Of a stretch of 64,000 nucleotides of DNA, positions 51,762 through 61,382 are shown one piece after another. The notes under the pieces were generated by a model. That model was not told the origin of the DNA and did not search any database. It worked only from the letters and a program-made list of their open reading frames with translations. The number at the start of each line of letters is the position of its first letter. Position 1 is the first letter of the stretch. Source of the stretch: JAHEEL01 sp963700375 (lineage in GTDB: Bacteria; Actinomycetota; Acidimicrobiia; Spongiisociales; UBA5794); assembly GCA_963700375.1 (NCBI GenBank), contig CAVOXF010000006.1, positions 1 to 64,000 on the forward strand, written 5' to 3'. The position numbers were made by a program, and so were the translations under genes.

Positions 51762-51799
51762 CGATGGTCAGAGTACCGTCGCCGCGTCCGATGCCGTAC

Positions 51800-52321
51800 C
51801 TACGACAGGGCGCGGTAGCCGCCCCGGAAGTAGAGCAGCGGATCGGTGAGGTCCTCGATCGAGACATCGTCGATGCTTGCCGAGACCAGGAGCGAGTAGC
51901 CGTGTTCGACGACCGAGACACCACTACAGAAGGCTCGATCGGAGACGCCGTCGAGCGTCGGACCCCAGTCGGAATCAGTCACCGCAACCCCGGTGAACGG
52001 GCCACCCGGGTTTGGGCGTCGTCCTGCGAACACTTCCGAGAGCGTTCGATGCTCGTGAGCCAGGACATGCACGACGAAGCGGTCCGTTCGCTCGATGGCG
52101 TCGTAGACGTCGGCGGTCGGCCCCAGCAGGAGGTGCACGCTCCCCGGGTCACCCTCGGCGAGCATGAGCGACGACACGGTGAGTCCGGCTCGCCCGATCT
52201 CGTCGCCCGCTGTGACGATCGTCACGGCGGCGGCAAGGCGACCGCGCAGACGCCGAACGGGATCTCTGTCGGCCTCCGCGGGCATGAATGGGTGCTCGCC
52301 CTCGTGAATCTCGCCGGTCAT
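51800..52321 (-). CDS. Flavin reductase family (FMN-binding) protein
   Basis: This 173-residue split-barrel flavin reductase-like protein has RGRLAAAVTIVTAGDEIGRAGLTVSSLMLAEGDPGSV (FMN-binding loops), DRFVVHVLAHEHRTLSEVFAG, and a GYSLLVSASIDDVSI segment. Such proteins supply reduced flavin to monooxygenases or act as small-molecule reductases. The ATG at 52321 has GGAGGAG 3-9 nt upstream. It is followed by the rimO operon in the same direction. Confidence 0.85.
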   Translation of the reverse strand: MTGEIHEGEHPFMPAEADRDPVRRLRGRLAAAVTIVTAGDEIGRAGLTVSSLMLAEGDPGSVHLLLGPTADVYDAIERTDRFVVHVLAHEHRTLSEVFAGRRPNPGGPFTGVAVTDSDWGPTLDGVSDRAFCSGVSVVEHGYSLLVSASIDDVSIEDLTDPLLYFRGGYRALS

Positions 52322-52386
52322 GACTCCTCCGCGCTGCTCATCCTCACTGTACAGCCCGTTGGGAGCGGGTCGACGGAATCGCGCTT

Positions 52387-53124
52387 CTAGCCGAACGCAA
52401 GCCGTGCAGCGGCAACGACTGCGGCCGCCACAAGGACCCATCGGATCCATGCGGCACCCTTGAGCACGGCGAGCCGCGATCCCGCCCATGCACCGGACAT
52501 CTGGCCGATGGCGAGGACTCCCCCGACCGCCAGGTCAACCTGGGACGCCTGGGCAAACAGGAGGATTGCAATCGGCGAGTAGACGGCAATCAGCACGACC
52601 TTGGCCGCGTTGCCGTTCACGAGGTTCATCCCCGCCCCCAGCACAAGCCCTGCGAGCAGAAGGAACCCGACGCCGGCCTGCACGAACCCTCCGTAGAAGC
52701 CGATGCCCAGGAAAACGATTGATCGCCACGGTTCATGGAGCGCCACCTCGCGCTCTTCGAGCCAACGGGATGGGCGCAGCAGCACCGAGGCCGCCACGAG
52801 CAGAAGCACGCCCGCGAAGACCAGCCGCAGCACGTCAGGCGGTGTCACCGTCGACACCCAGGCACCGGCCGCAGCGCCAACCACGGTGGGGATGATGAGA
52901 ACGCTGAGACGTCGCCACGGCACCACTTCGCCCTTCTGGTATCCGGCGATGGCCGTCAGGTTGGCGAGGAAGATCGCAATACGGTTGGTGCCGTTCGCCG
53001 TACTGATACCGACCATTTCGGTGAGGATCGGGATCGTGATGGCCGAGCCGCCGCCGGCGAGCGCGTTGATGAACCCTGCCGCGGCACCGCCGACGATCAG
53101 GATCAGCCCCTCGAGCAACGTCAC
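52387..53124 (-). CDS. TauE/SafE family membrane permease
   Basis: This 245-residue sulfite exporter TauE/SafE family protein has about eight helices in two repeats, with the family motif AAAGFINALAGGGSAITIPIL at the N-terminus and FYGGFVQAGVGFLLLAG opening the second half. Members move sulfur-containing organics or sulfite across the membrane; the substrate cannot be told. It starts at GTG 53124, 31 bp downstream of pabBC on the same strand. Confidence 0.88.
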   Translation of the reverse strand: MTLLEGLILIVGGAAAGFINALAGGGSAITIPILTEMVGISTANGTNRIAIFLANLTAIAGYQKGEVVPWRRLSVLIIPTVVGAAAGAWVSTVTPPDVLRLVFAGVLLLVAASVLLRPSRWLEEREVALHEPWRSIVFLGIGFYGGFVQAGVGFLLLAGLVLGAGMNLVNGNAAKVVLIAVYSPIAILLFAQASQVDLAVGGVLAIGQMSGAWAGSRLAVLKGAAWIRWVLVAAAVVAAARLAFG

Positions 53125-53155
53125 GCGGGCGGTGGGATCGACATGCCGGTGGAGG

Positions 53156-55021
53156 CTACTGCTGCGAGAGACGGGCCGGTTCCCACCCGTGGATCGAACT
53201 CAGCAACGCCAGGCCATCTGCGCCGGTCAGGTCATCGACCATCACGACCTCCTCGGCCAGGGCGCCCTCGTCGATCAGCACCTGGCGGAGAACCCCGGGT
53301 AGACACCCGGAGGCGAGGGGTGGAGTGACCCATGTTCCTCCGAACTGGACGGCAACGTTGCGCCACGTGCCCTCGGTCAGCTCCCCGCGTTCGTTGACCA
53401 GGAGCACCTCGTCGACCCCGGCGTGCATCTCCTGCCGCTCGCGGTATGGGCGCCTGGCGGTTGTCTTGTGGAAGCGATACACGCTGGTTGACGCGATCGG
53501 TTTGCTGTTGATCACGCACGTTACGTAGGCGGTTCCGGGGTGTGGCCACCACCGGGCGGGCGCCAGCTGTGTCGGGTCGGCGGCAACGATCATTCCGCCG
53601 AGGCGATCCAGTTCGAGCCGCACTCCCTGCGCACCCGCGAGGCCCTCGGCTTCACGCTCAAGAGCTGCCATGGCCGCGGTCGCGTCGTACTCGAATCCGA
53701 AGTAGGCGGCCGATCCCCCGAGGCGCTCCAGGTGGCGCTCGATCCACCAGTATCCGTGGTCTTCCTCCCACCGTACGACCTCGAACAGCGAGATCTCCGG
53801 ACGCCGCTGAACGAGGACCCTGGTCTTGGCCTGCGCTTCCTCGTAGTCGCCTTCGGCCGTGGTCTCCGACGTAATCCCCGCGCCGACGCCGTACTCCCCG
53901 ATCCCCTCTTCGGCGTCGACCGTCACCGTGCGGATGGCGACGCTGAAGCTGGCGTCGGGACGTCCGCCATTCGACGGAGCCATGAACCCTACGGCGCCGG
54001 CGTACACTCCTCTGGCACGCCCCTCCAGCGTCGCGATCGCCTCCATGGCCTGGATCTTCGGATCACCGGTGACGGCGGCGGACGGGAAGAGCGCGCGAAA
54101 CACATCCACGATGGACACATCGGGATCGAGTTCCGCCGACACTTCCGAGGCCAGTTGCCACACCGTTTCGAGTCGTTCGAGGCCCATGAGTTCACTGATG
54201 TGGATCGGTTCGCCGTTGGAGATGCCGACCAGTTCTTCGACCATGCAATCCACGATGCGCTCGTGCTCGATTCGATCCTTCTTCGATGCGGCAAGACGCG
54301 CGGCGTTGTGCTCATCTTCTCTCGACCAGCGGCCGCGCGGGAATGTTCCCTTCATCGGCCGAACCGTGGCCCTGGAGCCCTGGACGGCGAAGAACCGTTC
54401 AGGTGAAGCGCTGAGGATTCGGTAGCGACCGATATCGAGATACGCGCCGTTGCCCCCGCGCTGTGACAGCACGAGATCCCGATAGAACTCATACAGGTCT
54501 CCACTGATGGCGGCATCGAGCGTCAGGGCGTAGTTGACCTGTTTGAGTTCGTCGGCATCGATGAGCCGCCGGATTCGCCGCACGTTCTCTCCGTACTGGT
54601 CCTCGTTCATCGAGGCAATCCAGGGAGAAACGGTGTACGGCGATGCATCCATTCGAGGTTGGCCGACGAACGGCACCACGTCGCTCCGTTCGCGAAACAG
54701 TCCGAACCAGGCGAGCGGGAGATCGGTGAGCGGATCGTGTTCGTCGCGCTCCCGAACAGTCAGGGAGTCGTTGAAGGCCCGGGCCGCGTCGTATCCGACG
54801 AACCCGACCGCCCAGTAGCCCTCCCGGGCAGCACGCTCGGCTTGGTCGAGCACATCGACGACCTCGTCGAGGTGGTACGCGGCGACCTCACGCTCCGGGT
54901 TGGAGAACTCCATCGAGCGGCCACCGGCGGCGGTGAACTGATCGAGGCGCGCGTAGCTCATCAGACCGAGCGTACGCGACGAATCGGCATCGTGCGTTGG
55001 GGTCCGACTGGTGGGCATCAT
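53156..55021 (-). CDS. Aminodeoxychorismate synthase/lyase fusion (PabBC)
   Basis: This fused enzyme serves p-aminobenzoate synthesis for folate. The N-terminal about 390 residues are the chorismate-binding PabB domain: LKQVNYALTLD, RYRILSASPERFF, VRPMKGTFPRG, SKKDRIEHERIVDCMVEE, ALFPSAAVTGDPKIQAMEAIATLE, and GVGAGITSETTAEGDYEEAQAKTR. The C-terminal about 220 residues are a PLP-dependent lyase (PabC) domain: SLFEVVRWEEDHGYWWIERHLERL, with YRFHKTTARRPYR as PLP-Lys region, LVNERGELTEGTWRNVAVQ, and LPGVLRQVLID. The ATG at 55021 is used; the ATG at 54961 is equally possible. The glutaminase PabA is not in the window. Confidence 0.92.
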   Translation of the reverse strand: MMPTSRTPTHDADSSRTLGLMSYARLDQFTAAGGRSMEFSNPEREVAAYHLDEVVDVLDQAERAAREGYWAVGFVGYDAARAFNDSLTVRERDEHDPLTDLPLAWFGLFRERSDVVPFVGQPRMDASPYTVSPWIASMNEDQYGENVRRIRRLIDADELKQVNYALTLDAAISGDLYEFYRDLVLSQRGGNGAYLDIGRYRILSASPERFFAVQGSRATVRPMKGTFPRGRWSREDEHNAARLAASKKDRIEHERIVDCMVEELVGISNGEPIHISELMGLERLETVWQLASEVSAELDPDVSIVDVFRALFPSAAVTGDPKIQAMEAIATLEGRARGVYAGAVGFMAPSNGGRPDASFSVAIRTVTVDAEEGIGEYGVGAGITSETTAEGDYEEAQAKTRVLVQRRPEISLFEVVRWEEDHGYWWIERHLERLGGSAAYFGFEYDATAAMAALEREAEGLAGAQGVRLELDRLGGMIVAADPTQLAPARWWPHPGTAYVTCVINSKPIASTSVYRFHKTTARRPYRERQEMHAGVDEVLLVNERGELTEGTWRNVAVQFGGTWVTPPLASGCLPGVLRQVLIDEGALAEEVVMVDDLTGADGLALLSSIHGWEPARLSQQ

Positions 55022-55067
55022 GCGATCTGGCGATTCTGGAGCCAGGCGACAAGGCTTGGACCGGCGA

Positions 55068-57314
55068 TCAACCGATCAGCGCCCCGAGTTCCTCTTCCGA
55101 CACCAGAACCGATCTGGCCTTTGAACCTTCAGACGGACCAACGATCCCCCTGTTCTCGAGGATGTCCATGACTCGCCCCGCCCGGGCGAACCCGATACGG
55201 AGCTTCCGCTGCAGCATCGACGTCGAACCGAGTTGGCTGCGCACCACCAGTTCGATGGCTTGGCGGATGATGACCGGGTCCTCCCCTTCGAATTCCTCGT
55301 CAGCCTCAGCGGATTTGTCGGCGACTTCGAAGACCTCGGCATCCTGGTACTTCGCGTTCCGCTGCTCTCGCACGAACTCGACGACGCGGTGAATCTCTGC
55401 CTCCGAAACCCACGCACCCTGAATCCGCTCCGGCTTCGGCTCCCTGGCCGTAACGACGAGCATGTCACCCAGACCAACAAGCTTCTCGGCACCGCCCTGG
55501 TCGATAATCACCCTGGAGTCGGTCTGCGAGGCAACCGAGAACGCAAGCCTCGATGGAACGTTCGCCTTGATGACGCCGGTGATGACGTTCACCGACGGTC
55601 GCTGTGTCGCCAGCACGAGGTGAATCCCGACGGCCCGCGCCATTTGGGCGATGCGCACGATCGAGTCCTCAACGATCCGTCCCGCCACCATCATCAGGTC
55701 GTTCAGTTCGTCGACAACCACGACGATGTACGGGAACCGGTCGAACATGTCCTCTTCCAGGCCGCCGGCGTCGTACTTCTCGCGGTAGGACTCGACATCA
55801 CGCACTCCCGCATCCGCAAGCAGATCGTAGCGGCGGTCCATCTCGGCGACGGCCCACTGCAGTGCGTCCGCAGCCTTCTTCGGACTGGTGATGACCCGCG
55901 TCAGGAGGTGGGGAACGTCGTTGTACTGGCCAAGTTCGACCCGCTTCGGATCGACGAGGATCAGCCTCACCTCATCGGGCCGCGCTCGCATGAGGATCGA
56001 CGTAAGCAGGGCGTTGATGCACGATGACTTGCCGGCGCCGGTGGCTCCGGCGATCAGGACGTGCGGCAATTCCGTGAGCCGGAGGAGGCGCGAACGGCCG
56101 CTCACGTCCTTGCCGAGGGCCACGAGCATCGGATCGGCGTCATCGGCGGCATCGGCGCTGGCAAGGATGTCGCCGAGCGTGACCATCTGGCGGTGTCGGT
56201 TCGGCACTTCGATGCCGATTGCGCTCTTGCCCGGGATCGGTGCGAGGATCCGCACGTCGGGCGAGGCCAGGGCGTAGGCGATGTCGTGTGAGAGATTGGT
56301 GACCCGGGAGACCTTCACGCCCGGGGCGAGTTCGATCTCGTATCGCGTCACGGTCGGTCCGGGAACGATGCGCGTCAAGCGGGCGTCGACACCATGCTGG
56401 CTCAACGCCTCCTGGAGCTCGGCGGCCGTCTGTTCGAGGCTCCCCCGGTTCGGACCTACGCTGGTGGACGAATCGAGAAGGTTGAGCGGCGGCAGCTCGT
56501 AGCCGTCGACCGAGACCGGTCGAGGAGCCATCGATTTCGGCTTCGGCTTCTTGGGTGCCTTCTTCGAGTCCTTCGGCCCCTTCTGCGGTGCCGTCCTGGG
56601 CGGGGTCTGGATCGGTTCGTCGATCTCGACGGCGCCGCTGACCAGCACGGTTGGGTGGCCCGGTTGATCGCCCGGACCGAATCCGGCGAGGGATCGGAGG
56701 GTCCGGCCGTAGGTGCCGATTGTCGTTGCGAGGTCGCGGATCGTGGCCCGCGTCAGCACGAGCGTGCCGAGCCCGACGGCCGCGACGAGCACGAGGAACG
56801 CCCCCCAGAATCCGATCGTCCGGCGGAGCGGGAACGAGATGAGGGCGCCGACCGCGCCGCCGCTCTCCTGGACCTGCTCGACATTTCCCGCGAGTGCGAT
56901 CGAACCGGTCATCAGATGAAATAGGGCAAGGGAGGCGACGAACACGGCTGCGACGCCTGCGACCAACCGGCCGCGGTCGTCGGTGAACCACACGCCGGCG
57001 AGCGAAAGACCGATGATCGCAAGTGCGAGGGGAACCACGAAAGCCCACATACCGAAGAGGAATCGCAGAGTCCCGGATACGCCCGCGCCGATCGGCCCTG
57101 AGAGGCCAAAGAAGGACAGCACCACCAGCGCGGAGAGCACGAGCAGCGCGACGCCCCACACATCATCAGTCTGACGTGCAAGTCGTTCCTGGATCCGCTC
57201 CCGGCTCGTCCTCAGCGTGTGGACGACCCTGGTCCGGATGGGGATCCGTTTCTGTTTCTTCGGGGTTGCTGTGCTCCGCCCCGTTGCCCCGCGGCTTTTG
57301 GTCCGCGTTGCCAT
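55068..57314 (-). CDS. ftsK: DNA translocase FtsK
   Basis: FtsK/SpoIIIE pumps chromosomal DNA through the closing septum. The 748-residue protein has a basic N-terminus and four membrane helices within residues about 48-210. A Pro/Lys linker is followed by the motor: VLIAGATGAGKSSCINALLTS (Walker A), YIVVVVDELNDLMMV (Walker B), LVLATQRPSVNVITGVIKANVPSRLAF. The C-terminal gamma winged helix (STSMLQRKLRIGFARAGRVMDILENRGIVG) reads the orienting motifs. The ATG at 57314 opens the protein. It diverges from the GUN4-domain gene. Confidence 0.96.
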   Translation of the reverse strand: MATRTKSRGATGRSTATPKKQKRIPIRTRVVHTLRTSRERIQERLARQTDDVWGVALLVLSALVVLSFFGLSGPIGAGVSGTLRFLFGMWAFVVPLALAIIGLSLAGVWFTDDRGRLVAGVAAVFVASLALFHLMTGSIALAGNVEQVQESGGAVGALISFPLRRTIGFWGAFLVLVAAVGLGTLVLTRATIRDLATTIGTYGRTLRSLAGFGPGDQPGHPTVLVSGAVEIDEPIQTPPRTAPQKGPKDSKKAPKKPKPKSMAPRPVSVDGYELPPLNLLDSSTSVGPNRGSLEQTAAELQEALSQHGVDARLTRIVPGPTVTRYEIELAPGVKVSRVTNLSHDIAYALASPDVRILAPIPGKSAIGIEVPNRHRQMVTLGDILASADAADDADPMLVALGKDVSGRSRLLRLTELPHVLIAGATGAGKSSCINALLTSILMRARPDEVRLILVDPKRVELGQYNDVPHLLTRVITSPKKAADALQWAVAEMDRRYDLLADAGVRDVESYREKYDAGGLEEDMFDRFPYIVVVVDELNDLMMVAGRIVEDSIVRIAQMARAVGIHLVLATQRPSVNVITGVIKANVPSRLAFSVASQTDSRVIIDQGGAEKLVGLGDMLVVTAREPKPERIQGAWVSEAEIHRVVEFVREQRNAKYQDAEVFEVADKSAEADEEFEGEDPVIIRQAIELVVRSQLGSTSMLQRKLRIGFARAGRVMDILENRGIVGPSEGSKARSVLVSEEELGALIG

Positions 57315-57497
57315 CGGGACGAACGATACCTCAAGAGGCCACAGAGTGGAACCACCCTCGGCGCGATCACACGCGCAAAGAGTCACATCTGTGTAATTCT
57401 GGCTCCGGACGGCCCAGCGACGAAGCGGAGGGCTGGCGTTCCTCGCGGGGCGTCAATTCCGGAGTGCCGCGGGCTGCGCTCCGGTATCCTGTATCCA

Positions 57498-57962
57498 ATG
57501 ACGGACCCAGCCTCACCACTCCGTGCCCTTCTTGCAGCGAGCGAGTGGAAAGCCGCCGACCTCGAGACACGGCGCCTGTTGCTTTCCGAGGCAGACATCG
57601 GAGGCTACGCGGGCCTCGACGCCGATGAGGCGGGACAGGTCGGTTGCGACCTGCTCCGCGCGATCGACAAGGCATGGCAGGAGGCGACGGACGGACGATT
57701 CGGCTTCTCGGCCCAGGCCATCGCATTGGCGAACGCCAGGAGCCTCGACCTACCCCGGACCGACACATGGAGAGCGTTCGGCAGCGCCGTGGGATGGGTC
57801 GAAGGTCGGGAGTGGCTCGAAGAGAGCGGCATCCTGTTCGACCTTGCGGCGCCCCCCGGCCACCTCCCCTGGCTGCCCGGGAGTACCACCGCCGTGAACA
57901 CGGGTCGCGTCTACGAAGGCTTCTTCCAGTTCTATGCCCGCTTCGCCACCTGCAGCGATTGA
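57498..57962 (+). CDS. GUN4-domain protein
   Basis: This 154-residue protein is made almost entirely of a GUN4-like domain: LLAASEWKAADLETRRLLL at the N-terminus, then CDLLRAIDKAWQEATDGRFGFSAQAIAL, WRAFGSAVGWVEG, and FDLAAPPGHLPWLPG. GUN4 binds porphyrins and stimulates magnesium chelatase in phototrophs; stand-alone or fused copies exist elsewhere with unknown roles. No chlorophyll or haem gene is near. The ATG at 57498 is followed directly by the domain. It converges with rnj with a 10-bp gap. Confidence 0.8.
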   Translation: MTDPASPLRALLAASEWKAADLETRRLLLSEADIGGYAGLDADEAGQVGCDLLRAIDKAWQEATDGRFGFSAQAIALANARSLDLPRTDTWRAFGSAVGWVEGREWLEESGILFDLAAPPGHLPWLPGSTTAVNTGRVYEGFFQFYARFATCSD

Positions 57963-57972
57963 GGTAGGTCGC

Positions 57973-59601
57973 CTACACCTCGATGACAATCGGAAACACG
58001 ACCGGTCTCCGCTTGATGTGTGACTGCACCGCTTTGCGGGCCGCGTTGCGCACGCGGCTGCGAAGGGCATCCGCGTCGAGGGGGCGATCGAGTGTCTCGA
58101 TGCCTTGTTCGACCCTCGCCTGAACAGCGTCATGAAGTTCCTGAGAGTCGCCGGTGACGCCATGGCTGTCAACGTCCGGGCCGAACACAATGTCACCCTT
58201 GCGGGTGTCGATGCCGATCGTGATGAGGATCACACCGTCGTCGGCGAGGTGTCTGCGATCCCGCAACACCGCTTCGTCCTCTCCAACCTCGAGCCCATCC
58301 ACATAGATGTAGCCGGAGGAGACGGCTCCGCGCTCGACCCGCAACGCACCGTCCTCGAGAACAACGACGTCGCCGTCCTCGCACACCGCGACCTCGGGCA
58401 CCCCGACCGAACGCGCAATCTCGGCGTTGGCGTGGAGGTGGCGATGTTCGCCGTGGACCGGCACAACCGCTTCGGGGCGGACCACGTTGTAGAGGACCTT
58501 GAGTTCTTCCGCCGCGGCGTGACCGGAGACGTGAACGTGGGTGTTGCGACCATGGTGCACGGTCACCCCGGCCCTCGAGAGATTGTTGATCACTTTCGAG
58601 ACCCGCTTCTCGTTTCCGGGAATCGGGGTCGCCGAGATGATCACCGTATCGGTGGGGTCGAGCGTGATGGCCCGGTGCTCCCCCGCCGCCATGAGTGAGA
58701 GCGCTGCAAACGGTTCACCCTGGCTCCCGGTGGAGATAACGGCCGTCTCGTCCGGAGGCAGCTTCAGGAGTTCGTTCAGATCGACCAGGCTTGCTTCGGG
58801 GATGTCGAGCGCGCCGATCTGCGCGGCGATGTCACTGATGCGCAGCATCGAACGGCCGAGAAACGCGATCTTGCGCCCGTCGGCGACCGCGGCGTTGACA
58901 GCCTGCTGCACCCGATGAAGGTGGCTGGCGAAACACGCGATGAGGACCCGACCGTCGGCCTCGCGCACGAGTTCCGCGATGCGGACCCCGACCGTCTTCT
59001 CGGAGTCGACGAGGCCCGGTCGTTCGGCGTTGGTGGAGTCGACGAGGAGCAGACGCACCCCGCGGCGTCCGAAGCCGGCGAAACTCTGCAGGTCGGTCGT
59101 CACGCCATCTATCGGTGTTGGGTCGAGCTTGAAGTCTCCCGTATGGACGATGATGCCTTCCGGGGTCTCGAACGCGATTCCCGTGGCGTCCGGGACCGAG
59201 TGGGTGACGGGAATGAAAGCGAATCGGAAATCTCCATGCTCCACCCACGTGCCGGTCTGGACGGTGCGGAAGTCCCCGGCGACGCCGAGTTCGGCGACAC
59301 GGGATTTCGCGAGTTCCACGGTGAGCGCGGTCCCGTAGACCGGCACGTTCCGCTCGCGTAGGAGGTAGCCGAGGGATCCGATGTGGTCCTCGTGGCCGTG
59401 TGTCAGAGCGACGAATGAGAGCGCATCACCCCGATCCGTGACCGACGAGTAGTCGGGGAGGACGAGGTCGACGCCCAGCATGTCCTCTTCTGGAAACATG
59501 AGTCCGGCGTCCACCATGGCGATGCGGCCATCGATCTCGATGGTCGCACAGTTCCTGCCGATTTCGCCGAGGCCGCCGTGGAAGGCAACTCGAACGCTCA
59601 C
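57973..59601 (-). CDS. rnj: Ribonuclease J
   Basis: This metallo-beta-lactamase/beta-CASP RNase has 5'-exonuclease and endonuclease activity in RNA maturation and decay. The 542-residue protein has LGEIGRNCATIEIDGRIAMVDAG, the zinc motif THGHEDHIGSLGYLL, PVTHSVPDA, HTGDFKLDPTP, STGSQGEP, and HVHVSGHAAAEELK. It starts with GTG at 59601, overlapping the dapA stop as GTGA. The dapA-rnj pairing is conserved in Actinobacteria. With RNase Y, the host has both decay nucleases. Confidence 0.95.
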   Translation of the reverse strand: MSVRVAFHGGLGEIGRNCATIEIDGRIAMVDAGLMFPEEDMLGVDLVLPDYSSVTDRGDALSFVALTHGHEDHIGSLGYLLRERNVPVYGTALTVELAKSRVAELGVAGDFRTVQTGTWVEHGDFRFAFIPVTHSVPDATGIAFETPEGIIVHTGDFKLDPTPIDGVTTDLQSFAGFGRRGVRLLLVDSTNAERPGLVDSEKTVGVRIAELVREADGRVLIACFASHLHRVQQAVNAAVADGRKIAFLGRSMLRISDIAAQIGALDIPEASLVDLNELLKLPPDETAVISTGSQGEPFAALSLMAAGEHRAITLDPTDTVIISATPIPGNEKRVSKVINNLSRAGVTVHHGRNTHVHVSGHAAAEELKVLYNVVRPEAVVPVHGEHRHLHANAEIARSVGVPEVAVCEDGDVVVLEDGALRVERGAVSSGYIYVDGLEVGEDEAVLRDRRHLADDGVILITIGIDTRKGDIVFGPDVDSHGVTGDSQELHDAVQARVEQGIETLDRPLDADALRSRVRNAARKAVQSHIKRRPVVFPIVIEV

Positions 59602-60494
59602 GTCTCGCTCAATGCTGCGAGCGCTTTCTCCAGGGCTGCTCTCGTGTCATCCGATGCCGGGATGAGTGGCAATCGCGGGTTGCCGACCGGATCCCACGCT
59701 ATGTCGAGTCCGGCCTTCAACGGCATCGGGCTCGGCTCGAGGAACAGGGCTTCGAAAAGCGGCGCCAGCAGCCCGTTGAGGCGGTCGGCCACTTCGTCGT
59801 TGCCGTTCACGGCAGCCTCGACCATCGCCCTGATCTGGTCTCCCGCGAGGTGCGATGCCACCGAGACGACTCCGACGCCGCCCATACGAACCATCTCGCG
59901 GGTCATCGCGTCGGATCCCGAGTAGACGGCGAATCCCTCCGGCAGCGCTTCGAGTTCCCGGCGGGTGTAGTCGAGATCCTCGACGGCGTCCTTGACGGCC
60001 ACGATGTTGGGATGCGCTGAAAGACGAACCAGCGTGTCGACCTCGATGAGCCGGCACGTGCGTCCGGGAATGTTGTAGAGGAGCACGGGCAGTTCGGTGG
60101 CATCGGCGATGGCCGTGAAATGCCGGAACAGACCTTCCTGTGGCGGCTTCGAGTAGTACGGCGTCACCGCCATGATCCCGTCCACTCCGGAGTCGGCCGC
60201 CCGCTGTGCGAGTTCCACCGATTCACGCGTGTCGTAAGTTCCGGCACCGGCGATCACCTTGATGCGGTCGCCCACAGCGTCAACTGCTGCCTTGTAGAGG
60301 GCGACCTTCTCGACCTTCGAAAGGGTTGGCGACTCGCCCGTGGTGCCTCCCACGACGATTCCGTCCGAGCCGTGGTCGGCGAGGAAGCGGGTCAGCCTCC
60401 AGAAGGTTCCGTAGTCGATTGACCCGTCGTTGCCGAACGGCGTGATGACGGCGGTCAGGACTTGGCCAAAGGGTGCTTCGGGTCTGCTCTCCAT
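59598..60494 (-). CDS. dapA: 4-hydroxy-tetrahydrodipicolinate synthase
   Basis: DapA condenses pyruvate with aspartate semialdehyde in lysine/DAP synthesis. The 298-residue TIM barrel has GTTGESPTLSKVEK, GAGTYDTRESVELAQRAADSGVDGIMAVTPYYSKPPQEGL, LLYNIPGRT with active-site Tyr, and the Schiff-base Lys in VAVKDAVEDL. The ATG at 60494 is the family start. dapB lies 1.6 kb away and dapF 21 kb away, so the pathway is scattered. Stop and rnj start overlap. Confidence 0.95.
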   Translation of the reverse strand: MESRPEAPFGQVLTAVITPFGNDGSIDYGTFWRLTRFLADHGSDGIVVGGTTGESPTLSKVEKVALYKAAVDAVGDRIKVIAGAGTYDTRESVELAQRAADSGVDGIMAVTPYYSKPPQEGLFRHFTAIADATELPVLLYNIPGRTCRLIEVDTLVRLSAHPNIVAVKDAVEDLDYTRRELEALPEGFAVYSGSDAMTREMVRMGGVGVVSVASHLAGDQIRAMVEAAVNGNDEVADRLNGLLAPLFEALFLEPSPMPLKAGLDIAWDPVGNPRLPLIPASDDTRAALEKALAALSET

Positions 60495-60536
60495 GGCCGC
60501 GACGGTAGCAGGAGGGCTCCCGGTATTCTTGTCTCT

Positions 60537-61382
60537 ATGACCACTCCCAGCGATTTTGTGAAGGACGTTGATACCGCGAACTTCCCGCAGGAAGTGCTCC
60601 AACGGAGCCGCGAAGTTCCGGTCGTCGTTGACTTCTGGGCCGAATGGTGCCAGCCCTGCCGCATCCTTGGCCCGATTCTCGAGAAGGTCGCGTCCGAGGC
60701 CGGAGGAGCATTCGATCTCGTCAAGGTCGACGTCGACTCGAACCAGGAGTTGGCCGCCCAGTACGGCGTCCAGGGCATCCCGATGGTCCTGGCATTCCGC
60801 GACGGGGCAGCGGTCGACACCTTCACGGGCGCACTGCCGGAGCCGGCGGTTCGCGAATGGATCGAGAGGATCCTGCCGACCGAACTCGACCTCATGGTTG
60901 ACCAGGCGCGCAATGCGCAACTCTCTGACGACAGCGTGACTGCGGAGCACATCCTGCGTCAGGTGCTCGACCAGAAGTCTGACCACTCTGAGGCCGGCAC
61001 CAGCCTCGCCTCCCTCCTCATCGACCGAGGTGAGACCGATGAGGCGCTCATCGTGCTCGGCCGCCTCGTGCCGGATGCCGAGGTGGATCGCCTCCAGTCG
61101 GCCGCCCGTCTCAAGGCGTCGAGCGGACGCGATCTCCCCGACCTTGAAGCGCGTGTTGCCGCGAATCCGGACGATGAGGGCCTGCGACTCGAACTCGCGA
61201 AGGCGCTCGCCGCCCGAGCCGAATTCGAACCGGCGCTCGATCGGCTGCTCTCGGTCGTTCGGACGAAGGGCCCGCTCAAGGACGACGCCCGCACGGCGAT
61301 GCTCGACATCTTCGAGGTCCTCGGCGACGAACACCCGCTGACACAGACCTACCGCCGACAACTCGCCAACGCCCTCTTCTAG
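60537..61382 (+). CDS. Thioredoxin-TPR protein (CnoX/YbbN-like)
   Basis: This 281-residue protein has an N-terminal thioredoxin domain (residues about 10-115) with the redox motif WAEWCQPCRILGP and cis-Pro in GIPMVLAF. The C-terminal region is helical and TPR-like (EHILRQVLDQKSDHSEAGTSLASLLIDRGETDEALIVLGRLV), typical of YbbN/CnoX proteins that guard clients during stress. Two Cys make it a possible oxidoreductase, unlike E. coli CnoX. It is divergent from dapA with 42 bp between starts. Its stop codon TAG directly abuts palindromic repeat copy B. Confidence 0.9.
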   Translation: MTTPSDFVKDVDTANFPQEVLQRSREVPVVVDFWAEWCQPCRILGPILEKVASEAGGAFDLVKVDVDSNQELAAQYGVQGIPMVLAFRDGAAVDTFTGALPEPAVREWIERILPTELDLMVDQARNAQLSDDSVTAEHILRQVLDQKSDHSEAGTSLASLLIDRGETDEALIVLGRLVPDAEVDRLQSAARLKASSGRDLPDLEARVAANPDDEGLRLELAKALAARAEFEPALDRLLSVVRTKGPLKDDARTAMLDIFEVLGDEHPLTQTYRRQLANALF

